This document shows, in pieces, positions 15,179-22,683 of a DNA stretch of 64,000 bases; positions within the stretch are counted from its first letter, which is position 1; each line of letters starts with the position of its first letter. The translations under genes were made by a program, and so were the position numbers. The DNA is taken from positions 114,509 to 178,508 of the forward strand of contig CALJRU010000030.1 in assembly GCA_937976375.1 (NCBI GenBank), given 5' to 3'. A model generated the notes under the pieces. The model ran no database searches. It saw only the letters and a program-made list of their open reading frames with translations, and was not told the DNA's origin. The DNA comes from an uncultured Peptococcaceae bacterium. GTDB taxonomy: Bacteria; Bacillota; Peptococcia; Peptococcales; Peptococcaceae.

Positions 15179-16336
15179 ATGAGAACTTCAGAAAAGATCA
15201 TTGTGAATATCGTGCGATTGGTGATGTTATGCGTGGGATTGGCCATTGGTTATATTGTTAGCTTTCCGCTGTATCATCTTCTGCGTTCCATGTCGGTGAA
15301 CTTTCTTCAAAATACTTCCTATGGCTTTCCCATCGTGTGTGGCGTCTTGATGGTTTTGTGTGGACTTATAGGATTTGTTATTGGGAAACCATTGGCGGCA
15401 TTGATTGTACGAGGCACCACATTGATGGAACAACGGCTCAAACAGATGCCGTTTCCAGCGTTGATTTCCAGTACCGTTGGTTTGATCGTTGGTCTTTTAA
15501 TTGCAGCATTGTTATCGAGCACTGTAAAAGCATTGCCAATCGTTGGCAGTTACATGCCAGTGGTGCTGAGTGTCATTTTCGGCTATTTGGGCATTTCGGT
15601 TGGTTATCGTTGGCGTGAAACAGTCGATGGTTTTTTGGGAGCGCTGCGACGCTCACCGAAGCGCAGCCGTCGTGAAGCCAAGGATTGCAAAGACCCAAAA
15701 AGCTCGGAAGAGGCATTGGCGACCTTGTCTTATAAGACCATTGTTCATCCAAAAGTATTGGATACCAGTGTGATTATTGATGGGCGTATTGTAGAAATCT
15801 GCAAAGCAGGTTTTTTGGAAGGCCCGCTGATCATCACAAACTTTGTTTTGGATGAACTGCGTCATATTGCTGACAGCAGCGATTCTCTAAAACGAGTGCG
15901 TGGACGGCGCGGACTGGATATTCTGAACGATTTGCGCAAAACTGATGTGGAAGTCATCAATATGAATATTGACTATGAAGAAATTCCAGAAGTTGACGCA
16001 AAGTTGGTGCAGTTGGCCAAAGATATCAATGGGTATGTGGTCACCAATGACTTCAACTTGAATAAGGTAGCGTCATTCCAGAAAGTAAAAACCCTTAACG
16101 TCAATGAATTGGCAGGTGCCATTAAGACGGTGGTGCTGCCAGGTGAAAGCATGCGCGTGGAAGTGGTTGCCCGTGGGAAAGAGAATGATCAGGGCGTTGG
16201 TTATCTGGACGATGGCACCATGGTTGTCGTTGAAAACGGGAAACATGTTATTGGAAAGACTGTGGACACAGTCGTCACATCTGTGATTCAGACCAATGCC
16301 GGTCGTATGATTTTCGTGCGTTTGGAACAAAATTAA
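15179..16336 (+). CDS. PIN/TRAM-domain membrane protein (YacL-like)
   Basis: 385 residues from the ATG at 15179 with GAAAGAAGG upstream. Four N-terminal membrane segments (about 8-140) precede a PIN nuclease-like domain (about 190-300: VLDTSVIIDGRI, with conserved Asp residues, VTNDFNLNKVA) and a C-terminal TRAM domain (about 318-380). The family is conserved next to disA and ispD in Bacillota. It is a putative membrane-tethered RNase or RNA-binding protein of uncertain role. A clean terminator follows at 16345-16380. Confidence 0.93.
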   Translation: MRTSEKIIVNIVRLVMLCVGLAIGYIVSFPLYHLLRSMSVNFLQNTSYGFPIVCGVLMVLCGLIGFVIGKPLAALIVRGTTLMEQRLKQMPFPALISSTVGLIVGLLIAALLSSTVKALPIVGSYMPVVLSVIFGYLGISVGYRWRETVDGFLGALRRSPKRSRREAKDCKDPKSSEEALATLSYKTIVHPKVLDTSVIIDGRIVEICKAGFLEGPLIITNFVLDELRHIADSSDSLKRVRGRRGLDILNDLRKTDVEVINMNIDYEEIPEVDAKLVQLAKDINGYVVTNDFNLNKVASFQKVKTLNVNELAGAIKTVVLPGESMRVEVVARGKENDQGVGYLDDGTMVVVENGKHVIGKTVDTVVTSVIQTNAGRMIFVRLEQN

Positions 16337-16344
16337 AGATTTGT

Positions 16345-16380
16345 GAGCGAGGCACTACAGAGATTGCCTCGCTCTTTTTT
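16345..16380 (+). terminator. Terminator of the radA-disA-PIN/TRAM transcript
   Basis: GAGCGAGGCA (16345-16354) pairs with TGCCTCGCTC (16365-16374), followed by six T. Confidence 0.9.
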
Positions 16381-16408
16381 AATTCCTTCTGTAGTTTGAT
16401 AGAAAATA

Positions 16409-16417
16409 TGCTATAAT
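16409..16417 (+). promoter_or_regulatory. Extended -10 promoter for the ispD operon
   Basis: TGCTATAAT is a perfect extended -10 element 35 bases before the ispD start. No good -35 is visible at the right distance, as expected for extended -10 promoters. Confidence 0.62.
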
Positions 16418-16451
16418 GGGGAGCAATGAAATGGACAAGGAGGCAGCGGCG

Positions 16452-17144
16452 ATGATCGGTGCAGTGGTTTTGGCTGGCGGGAAGGGCAAGCGCATGCAGG
16501 CTGGCATGAATAAACAATATCTCACTGTTGAGGGACGCAGTGTGCTGAGCTGCGCCATTGAGAGCATGGCGGCAGTGGCAGAAGCGCTCATTGTCGTAGC
16601 GGCAAAAGGCGAAGAAGACAAGGCGTGGAAGGCCGTCTCTGAAAGTGGCGTGGATAAAGCACGCGTACAAGTGGTGGAAGGCGGCAAAGAACGGCAGGAT
16701 TCGGTGCGGCACGCTTTGGCGGCCATGCCGGAGACTTGGGAAAAGGTGCTCATTCACGATGGTGCGCGTCCGTTTGTTCCCAAGGACATGCTTGAGCGCA
16801 TTCTTGCGGCAACAGCGCCAGGCATTGGCGTGGTTCCAGGTCTTTCAGTCACAGATACCATTAAGAGAATTGATGCATCTGGATTTATTATTGAGACGCC
16901 GCCGCGGTCTCAGCTTCGCGCTGCGCAGACACCGCAGTGCTTTATGGCGCAGGAGATTTGCGCGCTGCATTTGGCAGTGGCAGACAGCGGCCAGATTTTC
17001 ACGGATGATGCAGCCCTCTATGAATATGGCGGCAAACGGGTGCGCATGGTGGAAGGTGATGCCATGAGCCGAAAATTAACCGTACCAGATGATATGTTAT
17101 GGGCGATAGAAATGAAACATGCATGGGAGGCACAAAAACAATGA
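16452..17144 (+). CDS. ispD: 2-C-methyl-D-erythritol 4-phosphate cytidylyltransferase
   Basis: 230 residues from the ATG at 16452 (AAGGAGG 8 bases upstream); the frame is open further up but crosses the promoter. The nucleotidyltransferase loop AVVLAGGKGKRMQAGMNKQY is at residues 4-23, and the cytidyl-binding region VLIHDGARPFV is near 100. PRSQLRAAQTPQ is typical of IspD. It couples CTP with MEP in the non-mevalonate isoprenoid pathway. Its stop overlaps the ispF start (ATGA). Confidence 0.96.
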   Translation: MIGAVVLAGGKGKRMQAGMNKQYLTVEGRSVLSCAIESMAAVAEALIVVAAKGEEDKAWKAVSESGVDKARVQVVEGGKERQDSVRHALAAMPETWEKVLIHDGARPFVPKDMLERILAATAPGIGVVPGLSVTDTIKRIDASGFIIETPPRSQLRAAQTPQCFMAQEICALHLAVADSGQIFTDDAALYEYGGKRVRMVEGDAMSRKLTVPDDMLWAIEMKHAWEAQKQ

Positions 17145-17620
17145 GAGTTGGAATGGGCTATGATGTGCACCGATTGGTGGAAGAACGAAAATTGATTCTT
17201 GGCGGCGTAGAGATCCCTTATGAAAAAGGCTTGTTGGGGCACTCTGATGCAGACGTACTGCTGCATGCCATCATGGATGCCATGCTGGGCGCAGCAGCAA
17301 TGGGCGATATTGGTCAGCATTTTCCGGATACGGATCCAGCCTATAAAGGGGCTGACAGTATGGTGCTTTTATCGGCATGCCGGGAAAAGATTGCAAAAAA
17401 AGGGTATCGGGTACACAATGTGGATGCGTTGATTTGTGCCCAAGCCCCAAAGATGGCACCACATATTGCCATCATGCGGGAAAATATTGCTGCAGCATTG
17501 GACGTGTCTGTCGATGCCATCAATGTCAAGGCAACGACCACGGAACGTTTGGGCTTTGTGGGCGATGGCTCTGGGATGAGTGCGTATGCTGTTTGCCTGT
17601 TGGAGGAAGCCCATGCATAA
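17141..17620 (+). CDS. ispF: 2-C-methyl-D-erythritol 2,4-cyclodiphosphate synthase
   Basis: 159 residues, the family length. The metal ligands are in GYDVHRL (Asp, His near 8-10) and in LGHSDADVLLHAIMDAMLGA (about 40-58). The substrate signature is IGQHFPDTDP, and the C-terminal NVKATTTERLGFVG is also conserved. It forms the cyclic diphosphate of the MEP pathway, two steps after IspD. It is translationally coupled to ispD and overlaps mrnC by 8 bases. Confidence 0.97.
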   Translation: MRVGMGYDVHRLVEERKLILGGVEIPYEKGLLGHSDADVLLHAIMDAMLGAAAMGDIGQHFPDTDPAYKGADSMVLLSACREKIAKKGYRVHNVDALICAQAPKMAPHIAIMRENIAAALDVSVDAINVKATTTERLGFVGDGSGMSAYAVCLLEEAHA

Positions 17621-18032
17621 GGCCTTGGATCTTTATGAAAAGAGCACAAATCATCCAGAACAGCTGCCGGCATTAACTTTGGCTTTTGTTGGAGACGCGG
17701 TGTATGAAATCTATGTACGGACGATGATGCTGCGTCGAAGCGTTAATGCACATGTTCTCAATAAACGTTGTGTACAGTTGGTCAACAATCGCACACAATC
17801 TGCGTTGTATGATTTGCTGGCGCCAGAACTGAATGACGTGGAGCAAGGCGTCTTGCATCGTGGCCGCAACGCCAAAGGCATTGTACCAAAACATGCGAAT
17901 ACCCAGGATTACCGTCGTGCAACGGCTGTCGAAGCGCTTGTAGGCTATTGGTACCTGATGGACAACGAGACAAGGCTGAAATGGGCATTTGACACTTTAT
18001 GGGACATGACAGAAGGAGAAAATTGTGAGTAG
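17613..18032 (+). CDS. mrnC: Mini-ribonuclease III
   Basis: 139 residues from the ATG at 17613 with GGAGGAAGCC upstream. It has the compact RNase III catalytic fold without a dsRNA-binding domain: LTLAFVGDAVYEIYVR (about 21-36, the catalytic helix) and the second acidic region RATAVEALVGYWYLM (about 108). It matures 23S rRNA ends in Bacillota. Overlaps with ispF and thyA place it in one polycistronic transcript. Confidence 0.95.
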   Translation: MHKALDLYEKSTNHPEQLPALTLAFVGDAVYEIYVRTMMLRRSVNAHVLNKRCVQLVNNRTQSALYDLLAPELNDVEQGVLHRGRNAKGIVPKHANTQDYRRATAVEALVGYWYLMDNETRLKWAFDTLWDMTEGENCE

Positions 18033-18855
18033 AGCCGATGAGATTTTTAAACAAAATATTCGTCAGATTTTAGACAACGGTGTTTGGGACACCGATTATG
18101 AGGTGCGTCCACGTTGGAGCGATGGCACACCTGCGCATACCATTAAATGCTTCGGCATTGTGAATCGTTACGATCTCAGTGAAGAGTTTCCAATTTTGAC
18201 ATTGCGCAAGACCAATTTACGCAACGCGGTGGATGAACTGCTGTGGATTTGGCAGAAAAAATCCAATCGTATTGAAGATCTGCATAGCCATATTTGGGAC
18301 CAATGGGCTGGTGATGATGGTACCATAGGCAAAGCTTATGGCTATCAGCTGGGCATCAAACATGAATATAAAGAAGGTTGGTTTGATCAGGTGGATCGTG
18401 TGCTATATGACCTTAAGCACCAGCCAAACAGCCGACGCATTATGACCAACATCTATAATCATCATGATTTACATGCGATGAATCTTTATCCATGTGCATA
18501 CAGCATGACGTTTAATGTCAGCGGCAAGCGTTTAAATGCCATTCTCAATCAACGCAGCCAAGATATGCTGACTGCCAATAATTGGAACGTGGCACAGTAT
18601 GCGGTGTTGGTACACATGATCGCACAAGTCAGCGGATTAGAAGCTGGCGAATTGGTGCATGTGATAGCGGATGCACACATTTATGACCGTCATATGCCGA
18701 TTGTTGAAGAGGTGATTGCTCATAAGGGGTATGATGCACCAGCGTTCGCACTCAACCCGAACATTACTGATTTCTATGATTTCACAGTAGAAGATGTTCA
18801 GCTCGATCATTATGAATATTGGCCATTAGAAGGGCGCATTCCCGTCGCAGAATGA
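18025..18855 (+). CDS. thyA: Thymidylate synthase, phi3T/B. subtilis ThyA type
   Basis: 276 residues, GTG start after AAGGAG. N-terminal EVRPRWSDGTPAHT, the active-site Cys in LYPCAYS (about 152), the RSQDM substrate-binding stretch and the C-terminal PNITDFYDFTVEDVQL match the ThyA group seen in B. subtilis and phage phi3T. In that group the residues after the Pro-Cys differ from the PCH of E. coli ThyA. It methylates dUMP with 5,10-methylene-THF. DHFR, which recycles the resulting dihydrofolate, is encoded just downstream at 19099. Confidence 0.94.
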   Translation: MSRADEIFKQNIRQILDNGVWDTDYEVRPRWSDGTPAHTIKCFGIVNRYDLSEEFPILTLRKTNLRNAVDELLWIWQKKSNRIEDLHSHIWDQWAGDDGTIGKAYGYQLGIKHEYKEGWFDQVDRVLYDLKHQPNSRRIMTNIYNHHDLHAMNLYPCAYSMTFNVSGKRLNAILNQRSQDMLTANNWNVAQYAVLVHMIAQVSGLEAGELVHVIADAHIYDRHMPIVEEVIAHKGYDAPAFALNPNITDFYDFTVEDVQLDHYEYWPLEGRIPVAE

Positions 18856-18861
18856 TCCTCA

Positions 18862-18891
18862 CAGCGCACAGTTGATGTGCGCTGCTTTTTT
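18862..18891 (+). terminator. Terminator after thyA
   Basis: CAGCGCACA (18862-18870) pairs with TGTGCGCTG (18876-18884), followed by T residues. Confidence 0.85.
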
Positions 18892-18980
18892 ATGCGTTTG
18901 CAAATCATGCGGTTTAAAATACAGCTTTTTGGTTTTATGCTGCAGAATGCCTGTGTTGGGTATTGTTGCTCCGTACTCTG

Positions 18981-19009
18981 TTGAGCAATGGAAGAAAATG
19001 TGGTATATT
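18981..19009 (+). promoter_or_regulatory. Promoter of dfrA-rlmB-NYN transcript
   Basis: TTGAGC (18981-18986), 17-base spacer, TATATT (19004-19009), preceded by GG. Confidence 0.65.
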
Positions 19010-19098
19010 TTCTTAAGGCCCTACGTTCGGTAGAGTATGACATTTAAAAAATGAACGCCGAAAAGGCGTGATCAAAAGATAGAAAGTTGGATGAAACG

Positions 19099-19620
19099 AT
19101 GGAATTTATCGTTGCAGTGGATGAAAATTGGGGGATTGGCAAAGATGGCGGCATGCTCGATCATTTGCCAAAAGATCTGGCTTTTTTTAAAAAGAAAACC
19201 AGCGGCCATGTCATCGTCATGGGACGTAAGACCTTGGAATCTTTTCCTGGCAGCCGGCCGCTGCCAAATCGGGTCAACATTGTCGTAACGTCGCAGTCGG
19301 ATTACAAGGCTGCTGATGGTGTGGTATTGGTCCATTCTCTGGCTGAATTGGTGCAGCTATTGAAAACAATGGATCGCGAAGATGTTTTTTTGGTTGGCGG
19401 AGCGACGTTGTACGCAACGCTTAAAGATTATTGCAGTGGCGGCTATGTGACCTATATTGGTCATGCTTATGACGGGGTACAGGCCTTCTTTCCAGACTTG
19501 GCTGCAGAGACGCACTGGCAGCTGCAGGAGACGCTGGCAGAGGATGAAGAACACGGCTATACACTGCAGTTTTGTTATTATCGCAATCAGTCCCCACGAT
19601 CATTGGAGGAATTCGTATGA
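19099..19620 (+). CDS. dfrA: Dihydrofolate reductase
   Basis: 173 residues from the ATG at 19099; an in-frame TTG at 19087 is possible because the Shine-Dalgarno is weak. Conserved features are VAVDENWGIGKDGGML (Met-20 loop region), HLPKDLAFFKKKT (substrate helix), VIVMGRKTLES (NADPH) and DVFLVGGATLY (the GG motif). It reduces dihydrofolate with NADPH and completes the thyA cycle. It has its own promoter and overlaps rlmB by four bases. Confidence 0.94.
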   Translation: MEFIVAVDENWGIGKDGGMLDHLPKDLAFFKKKTSGHVIVMGRKTLESFPGSRPLPNRVNIVVTSQSDYKAADGVVLVHSLAELVQLLKTMDREDVFLVGGATLYATLKDYCSGGYVTYIGHAYDGVQAFFPDLAAETHWQLQETLAEDEEHGYTLQFCYYRNQSPRSLEEFV

Positions 19621-20345
19621 GTGAGATTTACGGGCGCAATCCTGTTATTGAAGCGTTAAAAAGCGGCACAGAAATCAATCGTGTCTATATTGCCAAAGGT
19701 GCACAGCACAAGGCCATTGATGAGATTTATAAACTGGCACGTGCGGCGCAGGTACCAGTGCAGCAAGTGGAACGTCGCAAATTGGACAGCTTGTTCCCAG
19801 GGAAGAATCATCAGGGCGTGTATGCATCTGTTGCAGAAATGCAGTATGTGGAGTGGGAAGACATTCTCGCTCAGGCGCGCGAAAAAGGTGAGCCACCGCT
19901 GGTGCTGGTGTTGGATGAGATCGAAGATCCACATAATCTTGGCGCTATTCTGCGTAATGCAGATGCTTTTGGTGTGCACGGTGTCATTATTCCAAAGCGG
20001 CGTTCTGTTAGTTTGACAGGCACTGTTGCAAAAGCTGCGGCTGGCGCGCTGCAGTATGTGCCAGTAGCGCGTGTGGCAAACATTGCGCAAACCTTAAAGG
20101 CCTTAAAAAAGGAAGGGCTGTGGGTTTGTGGAACAGCCATGGATGGGCAGAATATTTATCAGGCTCCGCTTTCTGGTGCGCTGGCAATTGTGATTGGCAA
20201 TGAAGGTCATGGCATGCGCCCGCTTGTTGCTCAGCAATGTGATTTTACAGTTGCCATTCCAATGAAAGGGCGTATCAATTCGCTGAATGCTTCCGTTGCT
20301 ACTGGCATTGTGCTTTCAGAAGTTGAGCGTCGCCGGGAGGGTTAA
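19617..20345 (+). CDS. rlmB: 23S rRNA (guanosine-2'-O-)-methyltransferase RlmB family (SpoU)
   Basis: 242 residues from the ATG at 19617 (GGAGGAATTCGT upstream). An N-terminal substrate-binding domain (IYGRNPVIEAL...FPGKNHQGVYA) precedes the SPOUT fold. SpoU motifs: DEIEDPHNLGAILRNADAFG (motif 1), IVIGNEGHGMRP (motif 2) and IPMKGRINSLNASVATGIVL (motif 3, cofactor knot). It modifies 23S rRNA using SAM. It sits two bases before the NYN gene, the usual Bacillota arrangement. Confidence 0.94.
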   Translation: MSEIYGRNPVIEALKSGTEINRVYIAKGAQHKAIDEIYKLARAAQVPVQQVERRKLDSLFPGKNHQGVYASVAEMQYVEWEDILAQAREKGEPPLVLVLDEIEDPHNLGAILRNADAFGVHGVIIPKRRSVSLTGTVAKAAAGALQYVPVARVANIAQTLKALKKEGLWVCGTAMDGQNIYQAPLSGALAIVIGNEGHGMRPLVAQQCDFTVAIPMKGRINSLNASVATGIVLSEVERRREG

Positions 20346-20347
20346 GC

Positions 20348-20890
20348 ATGAGAACGTATCTGTTTGTCGATGGCTATAACATCATTGGTGCCTGGCCAGA
20401 ACTGATCAGCCTGCGCGATGAATCTTTAGAAGAAGCACGCAAAAAGGTGATCGATTATCTCAGTGAATATGCCGTCGCAAGCGGATACCATACAGTGCTT
20501 GTATTTGATGGCTGGCGGGTCAAGGGCAATCGCGGCAGCGTGATTGAAAACCCCTACATAGAAATCCTTTTCACAGCAGAAGGCGTCACGGCGGACATGG
20601 CCATTGAACGATTGGTGGCACAGCTGCCAAAGCATCAAAAGATTTATGTGGCGACCAGTGACCGCCTTGAGCAGGAAACAGTATTGGCACAGGGAGGATT
20701 GCGCATTTCAGCGATGGAGCTGCATAATATGGTGTTTAGCCAGAAGGAGGCTCACCGCCGCCGCATTGAAAAGCAGCCAGAAGGCACCAATCCGCTTGAT
20801 GCGCAGTTGGATGAAGAGGTGCGTAGGCAGCTCTATGCGATGATTCATGAAGGCAATGAAAAGAACTTGAAAAAAAATCAAAAAAAATAA
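20348..20890 (+). CDS. NYN-domain ribonuclease (YacP/Rae1-like)
   Basis: 180 residues. The NYN/PIN fold begins FVDGYNIIGAWPEL (catalytic Asp, residues 7-20) and has VLVFDGWRVKG, TADMAIERLVAQLP and IYVATSDRLEQETVLAQG as acidic metal-binding stretches. Rae1/YacP associates with ribosomes and cleaves mRNA. The lysine-rich C-terminus (NEKNLKKNQKK) fits RNA binding. It is cotranscribed with rlmB. Confidence 0.9.
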   Translation: MRTYLFVDGYNIIGAWPELISLRDESLEEARKKVIDYLSEYAVASGYHTVLVFDGWRVKGNRGSVIENPYIEILFTAEGVTADMAIERLVAQLPKHQKIYVATSDRLEQETVLAQGGLRISAMELHNMVFSQKEAHRRRIEKQPEGTNPLDAQLDEEVRRQLYAMIHEGNEKNLKKNQKK

Positions 20891-20900
20891 AAGAAAAGCG

Positions 20901-20929
20901 TTGACATTATCAAAACACAATGGTATTAT
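20901..20929 (+). promoter_or_regulatory. Promoter of the four-tRNA cluster
   Basis: TTGACA (20901-20906), 17-base spacer, TATTAT (20924-20929), 45 bases before the first tRNA. Confidence 0.82.
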
Positions 20930-20973
20930 ATATCTCGTCGGCTGGCAAGGTTGCTTGAAACCGACAAGCCTTT

Positions 20974-21056
20974 GGAGGGATACCCAAGTTGGCCAAAGGG
21001 GACGGACTGTAAATCCGTTAGCTGTGCTTTCACAGGTTCGAATCCTGTTCCCTCCA
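20974..21056 (+). tRNA. tRNA-Tyr (anticodon GTA)
   Basis: A class II tRNA with long variable arm. Acceptor GGAGGGA/TCCCTCC, anticodon stem ACGGA/TCCGT with loop CTGTAAA, variable stem GCTGTGCTTTCACAGG region and T arm with GGTTCGAATCC. No CCA is encoded. Confidence 0.95.
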
Positions 21057-21065
21057 TTAAAATGC

Positions 21066-21138
21066 CGCGGGGTGGAGCAGTTGGCAGCTCGTCGGGCTCA
21101 TAACCCGAAGGTCGCAGGTTCAAGTCCTGTCCCCGCAA
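21066..21138 (+). tRNA. Initiator tRNA-fMet (anticodon CAT)
   Basis: Acceptor CGCGGGG faces CCCCGCA, leaving the C1-A72 mismatch that marks bacterial initiator tRNA. The anticodon stem TCGGG/CCCGA has the three G-C pairs of initiators around CTCATAA. Confidence 0.95.
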
Positions 21139-21143
21139 TTTTT

Positions 21144-21216
21144 GCTGATATAGCTCAGTCGGTAGAGCGCCACCTTGGTAAGGTGGAGGTCACCAGTTCA
21201 AATCTGGTTATCAGCT
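21144..21216 (+). tRNA. tRNA-Thr (anticodon GGT)
   Basis: Acceptor GCTGATA/TATCAGC, anticodon stem CCACC/GGTGG with loop TTGGTAA, T arm ACCAGTTCAAATCTGGT. This is the third threonine isoacceptor in the window. Confidence 0.95.
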
Positions 21217-21219
21217 TAT

Positions 21220-21293
21220 GGCGATATAGCTCAGCTGGCTAGAGCATACGGTTCATACCCGTAGTGTCCGGGGTTCAAGTCCCTGTATCGCCA
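21220..21293 (+). tRNA. tRNA-Met, elongator (anticodon CAT)
   Basis: Acceptor GGCGATA/TATCGCC, D arm GCTCAGCTGGCTAGAGC, anticodon stem TACGG/CCGTA with loop TTCATAC. The body resembles elongator tRNA-Met of Bacillota. A tRNA-Ile2 with modified C34 is the alternative. Confidence 0.92.
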
Positions 21294-21298
21294 TCAAA

Positions 21299-21328
21299 AA
21301 GCCTTTCGGATTTTCCGAAAGGCTTTTT
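21299..21328 (+). terminator. Terminator of the tRNA cluster
   Basis: AAGCCTTTCGG and CCGAAAGGCTT form a hairpin followed by T residues. Confidence 0.88.
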
Positions 21329-21512
21329 TCATGTTAAAAAAGTAAAGTCGAAATTGAGTGTGCTTGCTTTAAAAAAACATATTTTTCACACGTTTTTTGA
21401 AAAGCAGGTTGTATTTAATAAATGAATGGATGGTCCCTTTTCAAAATGCAAAAGATGCGTTATTATATAATCGTGACATAAAAGGATTTTATTGTTTGGG
21501 AAGGGACGGCAT

Positions 21513-22442
21513 ATGCAGCTCAATCAGTTTAAGTTTCTTATTGCGGTAGACAAATATGGGTCAATTTCGAAAGCAGCACAAGAGTTGTATATTTCTCAGT
21601 CAACGATCAGTCTTTCATTGATCAATCTGGAAGAGGAATTGGGCTATGTGTTGTTAAACCGCAGTAAACGCGGTGTGACATTCACGCCGGAAGGCAAAGA
21701 GGTATTAAAGCGTGCCTATGAGATTCAGAATGTGCTGGACAGCTTAAAAGATATCACCGGCAGCTCTGAAGAAATCATTGGCGAAGTGCGCATCGCCAGC
21801 AACAGTCACCTGGGCATGAATATTATTACTGATACAATGCTGCAATTAAAACATCAGTATGAAGGCATTCGTGTTTATGCACAACGTGATGATGTTAAGG
21901 CAGTGCTGAAAAAAGTGGCGCAAAATGAGTTGGATATGGGATTTATCACTTATCATTCATTGGCGGCGCTGGATGTGCAAAATGACTTGAAGCGCTTACA
22001 TTTGGAATTTCATAAAACCTATTTTGATAAGCAAGCGGTTTGTACACGTAAGGACCACCCGCTGACCAAGCTTCCAGAAGTTTATTTTGAAGATGTTGCA
22101 CGCTATGAACGGGTGACGATGGTGACCAAAAAAGATCCATTTTTAACACAAAATTTTGGCGTAAAAGACAGTGATATTTCTATTGTAACGTTGGTTGACG
22201 TGTTAAATTTGCGCAAATATGCCACGCAAACCGATGCGGTGGTCATTTTGCCAAAAAATGAAGCGCTGAGGAGCAATGAAATGTTTCCTTATAAGCTGAC
22301 GGTGCTCGATGTGAAGGATTTTGATGTGGACATTGTTGGTGGGTGGGTACACCATAGCACGCATGAAATGAATGCTGCAGAACAATGTGTGGCACAGGCT
22401 ATTGAAAACATTTGCCAAAGCTATTCAGAAATGACGCTATAG
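21513..22442 (+). CDS. LysR-family transcriptional regulator
   Basis: 309 residues from the ATG at 21513 (GGAAGGGA upstream). The N-terminal HTH is classic (FLIAVDKYGSISKAAQELYI then SQSTISLSLINLEEELG), followed by a two-lobed effector-binding domain. LysR proteins activate neighbouring genes when a small ligand binds. The gene ends about 240 bp before the SLC13 transporter and flavoprotein operon in the same direction, so that operon is its likely target. The ligand is unknown. Confidence 0.92.
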   Translation: MQLNQFKFLIAVDKYGSISKAAQELYISQSTISLSLINLEEELGYVLLNRSKRGVTFTPEGKEVLKRAYEIQNVLDSLKDITGSSEEIIGEVRIASNSHLGMNIITDTMLQLKHQYEGIRVYAQRDDVKAVLKKVAQNELDMGFITYHSLAALDVQNDLKRLHLEFHKTYFDKQAVCTRKDHPLTKLPEVYFEDVARYERVTMVTKKDPFLTQNFGVKDSDISIVTLVDVLNLRKYATQTDAVVILPKNEALRSNEMFPYKLTVLDVKDFDVDIVGGWVHHSTHEMNAAEQCVAQAIENICQSYSEMTL

Positions 22443-22452
22443 TGACGATCAG

Positions 22453-22490
22453 AAGGCTGTACGTATTTTGTGATACGTATAGCCTTTTTA
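22453..22490 (+). terminator. Terminator after the LysR gene
   Basis: AAGGCTGTACGTAT pairs with ATACGTATAGCCTT around TTTGTG, followed by T residues. Confidence 0.82.
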
Positions 22491-22608
22491 TTATTGACAA
22501 AAATCATGAAAAGAAAGGATTGTTATATTTTTTCTTAATGATAAATATTGATAAACTAGGCTTTTAGAAACCATAAGCTGGATATATCATAAAGGCGTGG
22601 AAAGAAAT

Positions 22609-22643
22609 CACGTATGAGTTGATGGCCATCAAAATTTTACGTG
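22609..22643 (+). other. Hairpin in the leader of the SLC13 operon
   Basis: CACGTA (22609-22614) and TACGTG (22638-22643) enclose the palindrome TTGATGGCCATCAA. It lies 40-75 bases before the transporter start and is not followed by T residues, so it may be a binding site or an RNA stabiliser rather than a terminator. Confidence 0.4.
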
Positions 22644-22683
22644 AAACTCTGGAAAGGAAAATAACCGCAAAGGAGAGGTTAAT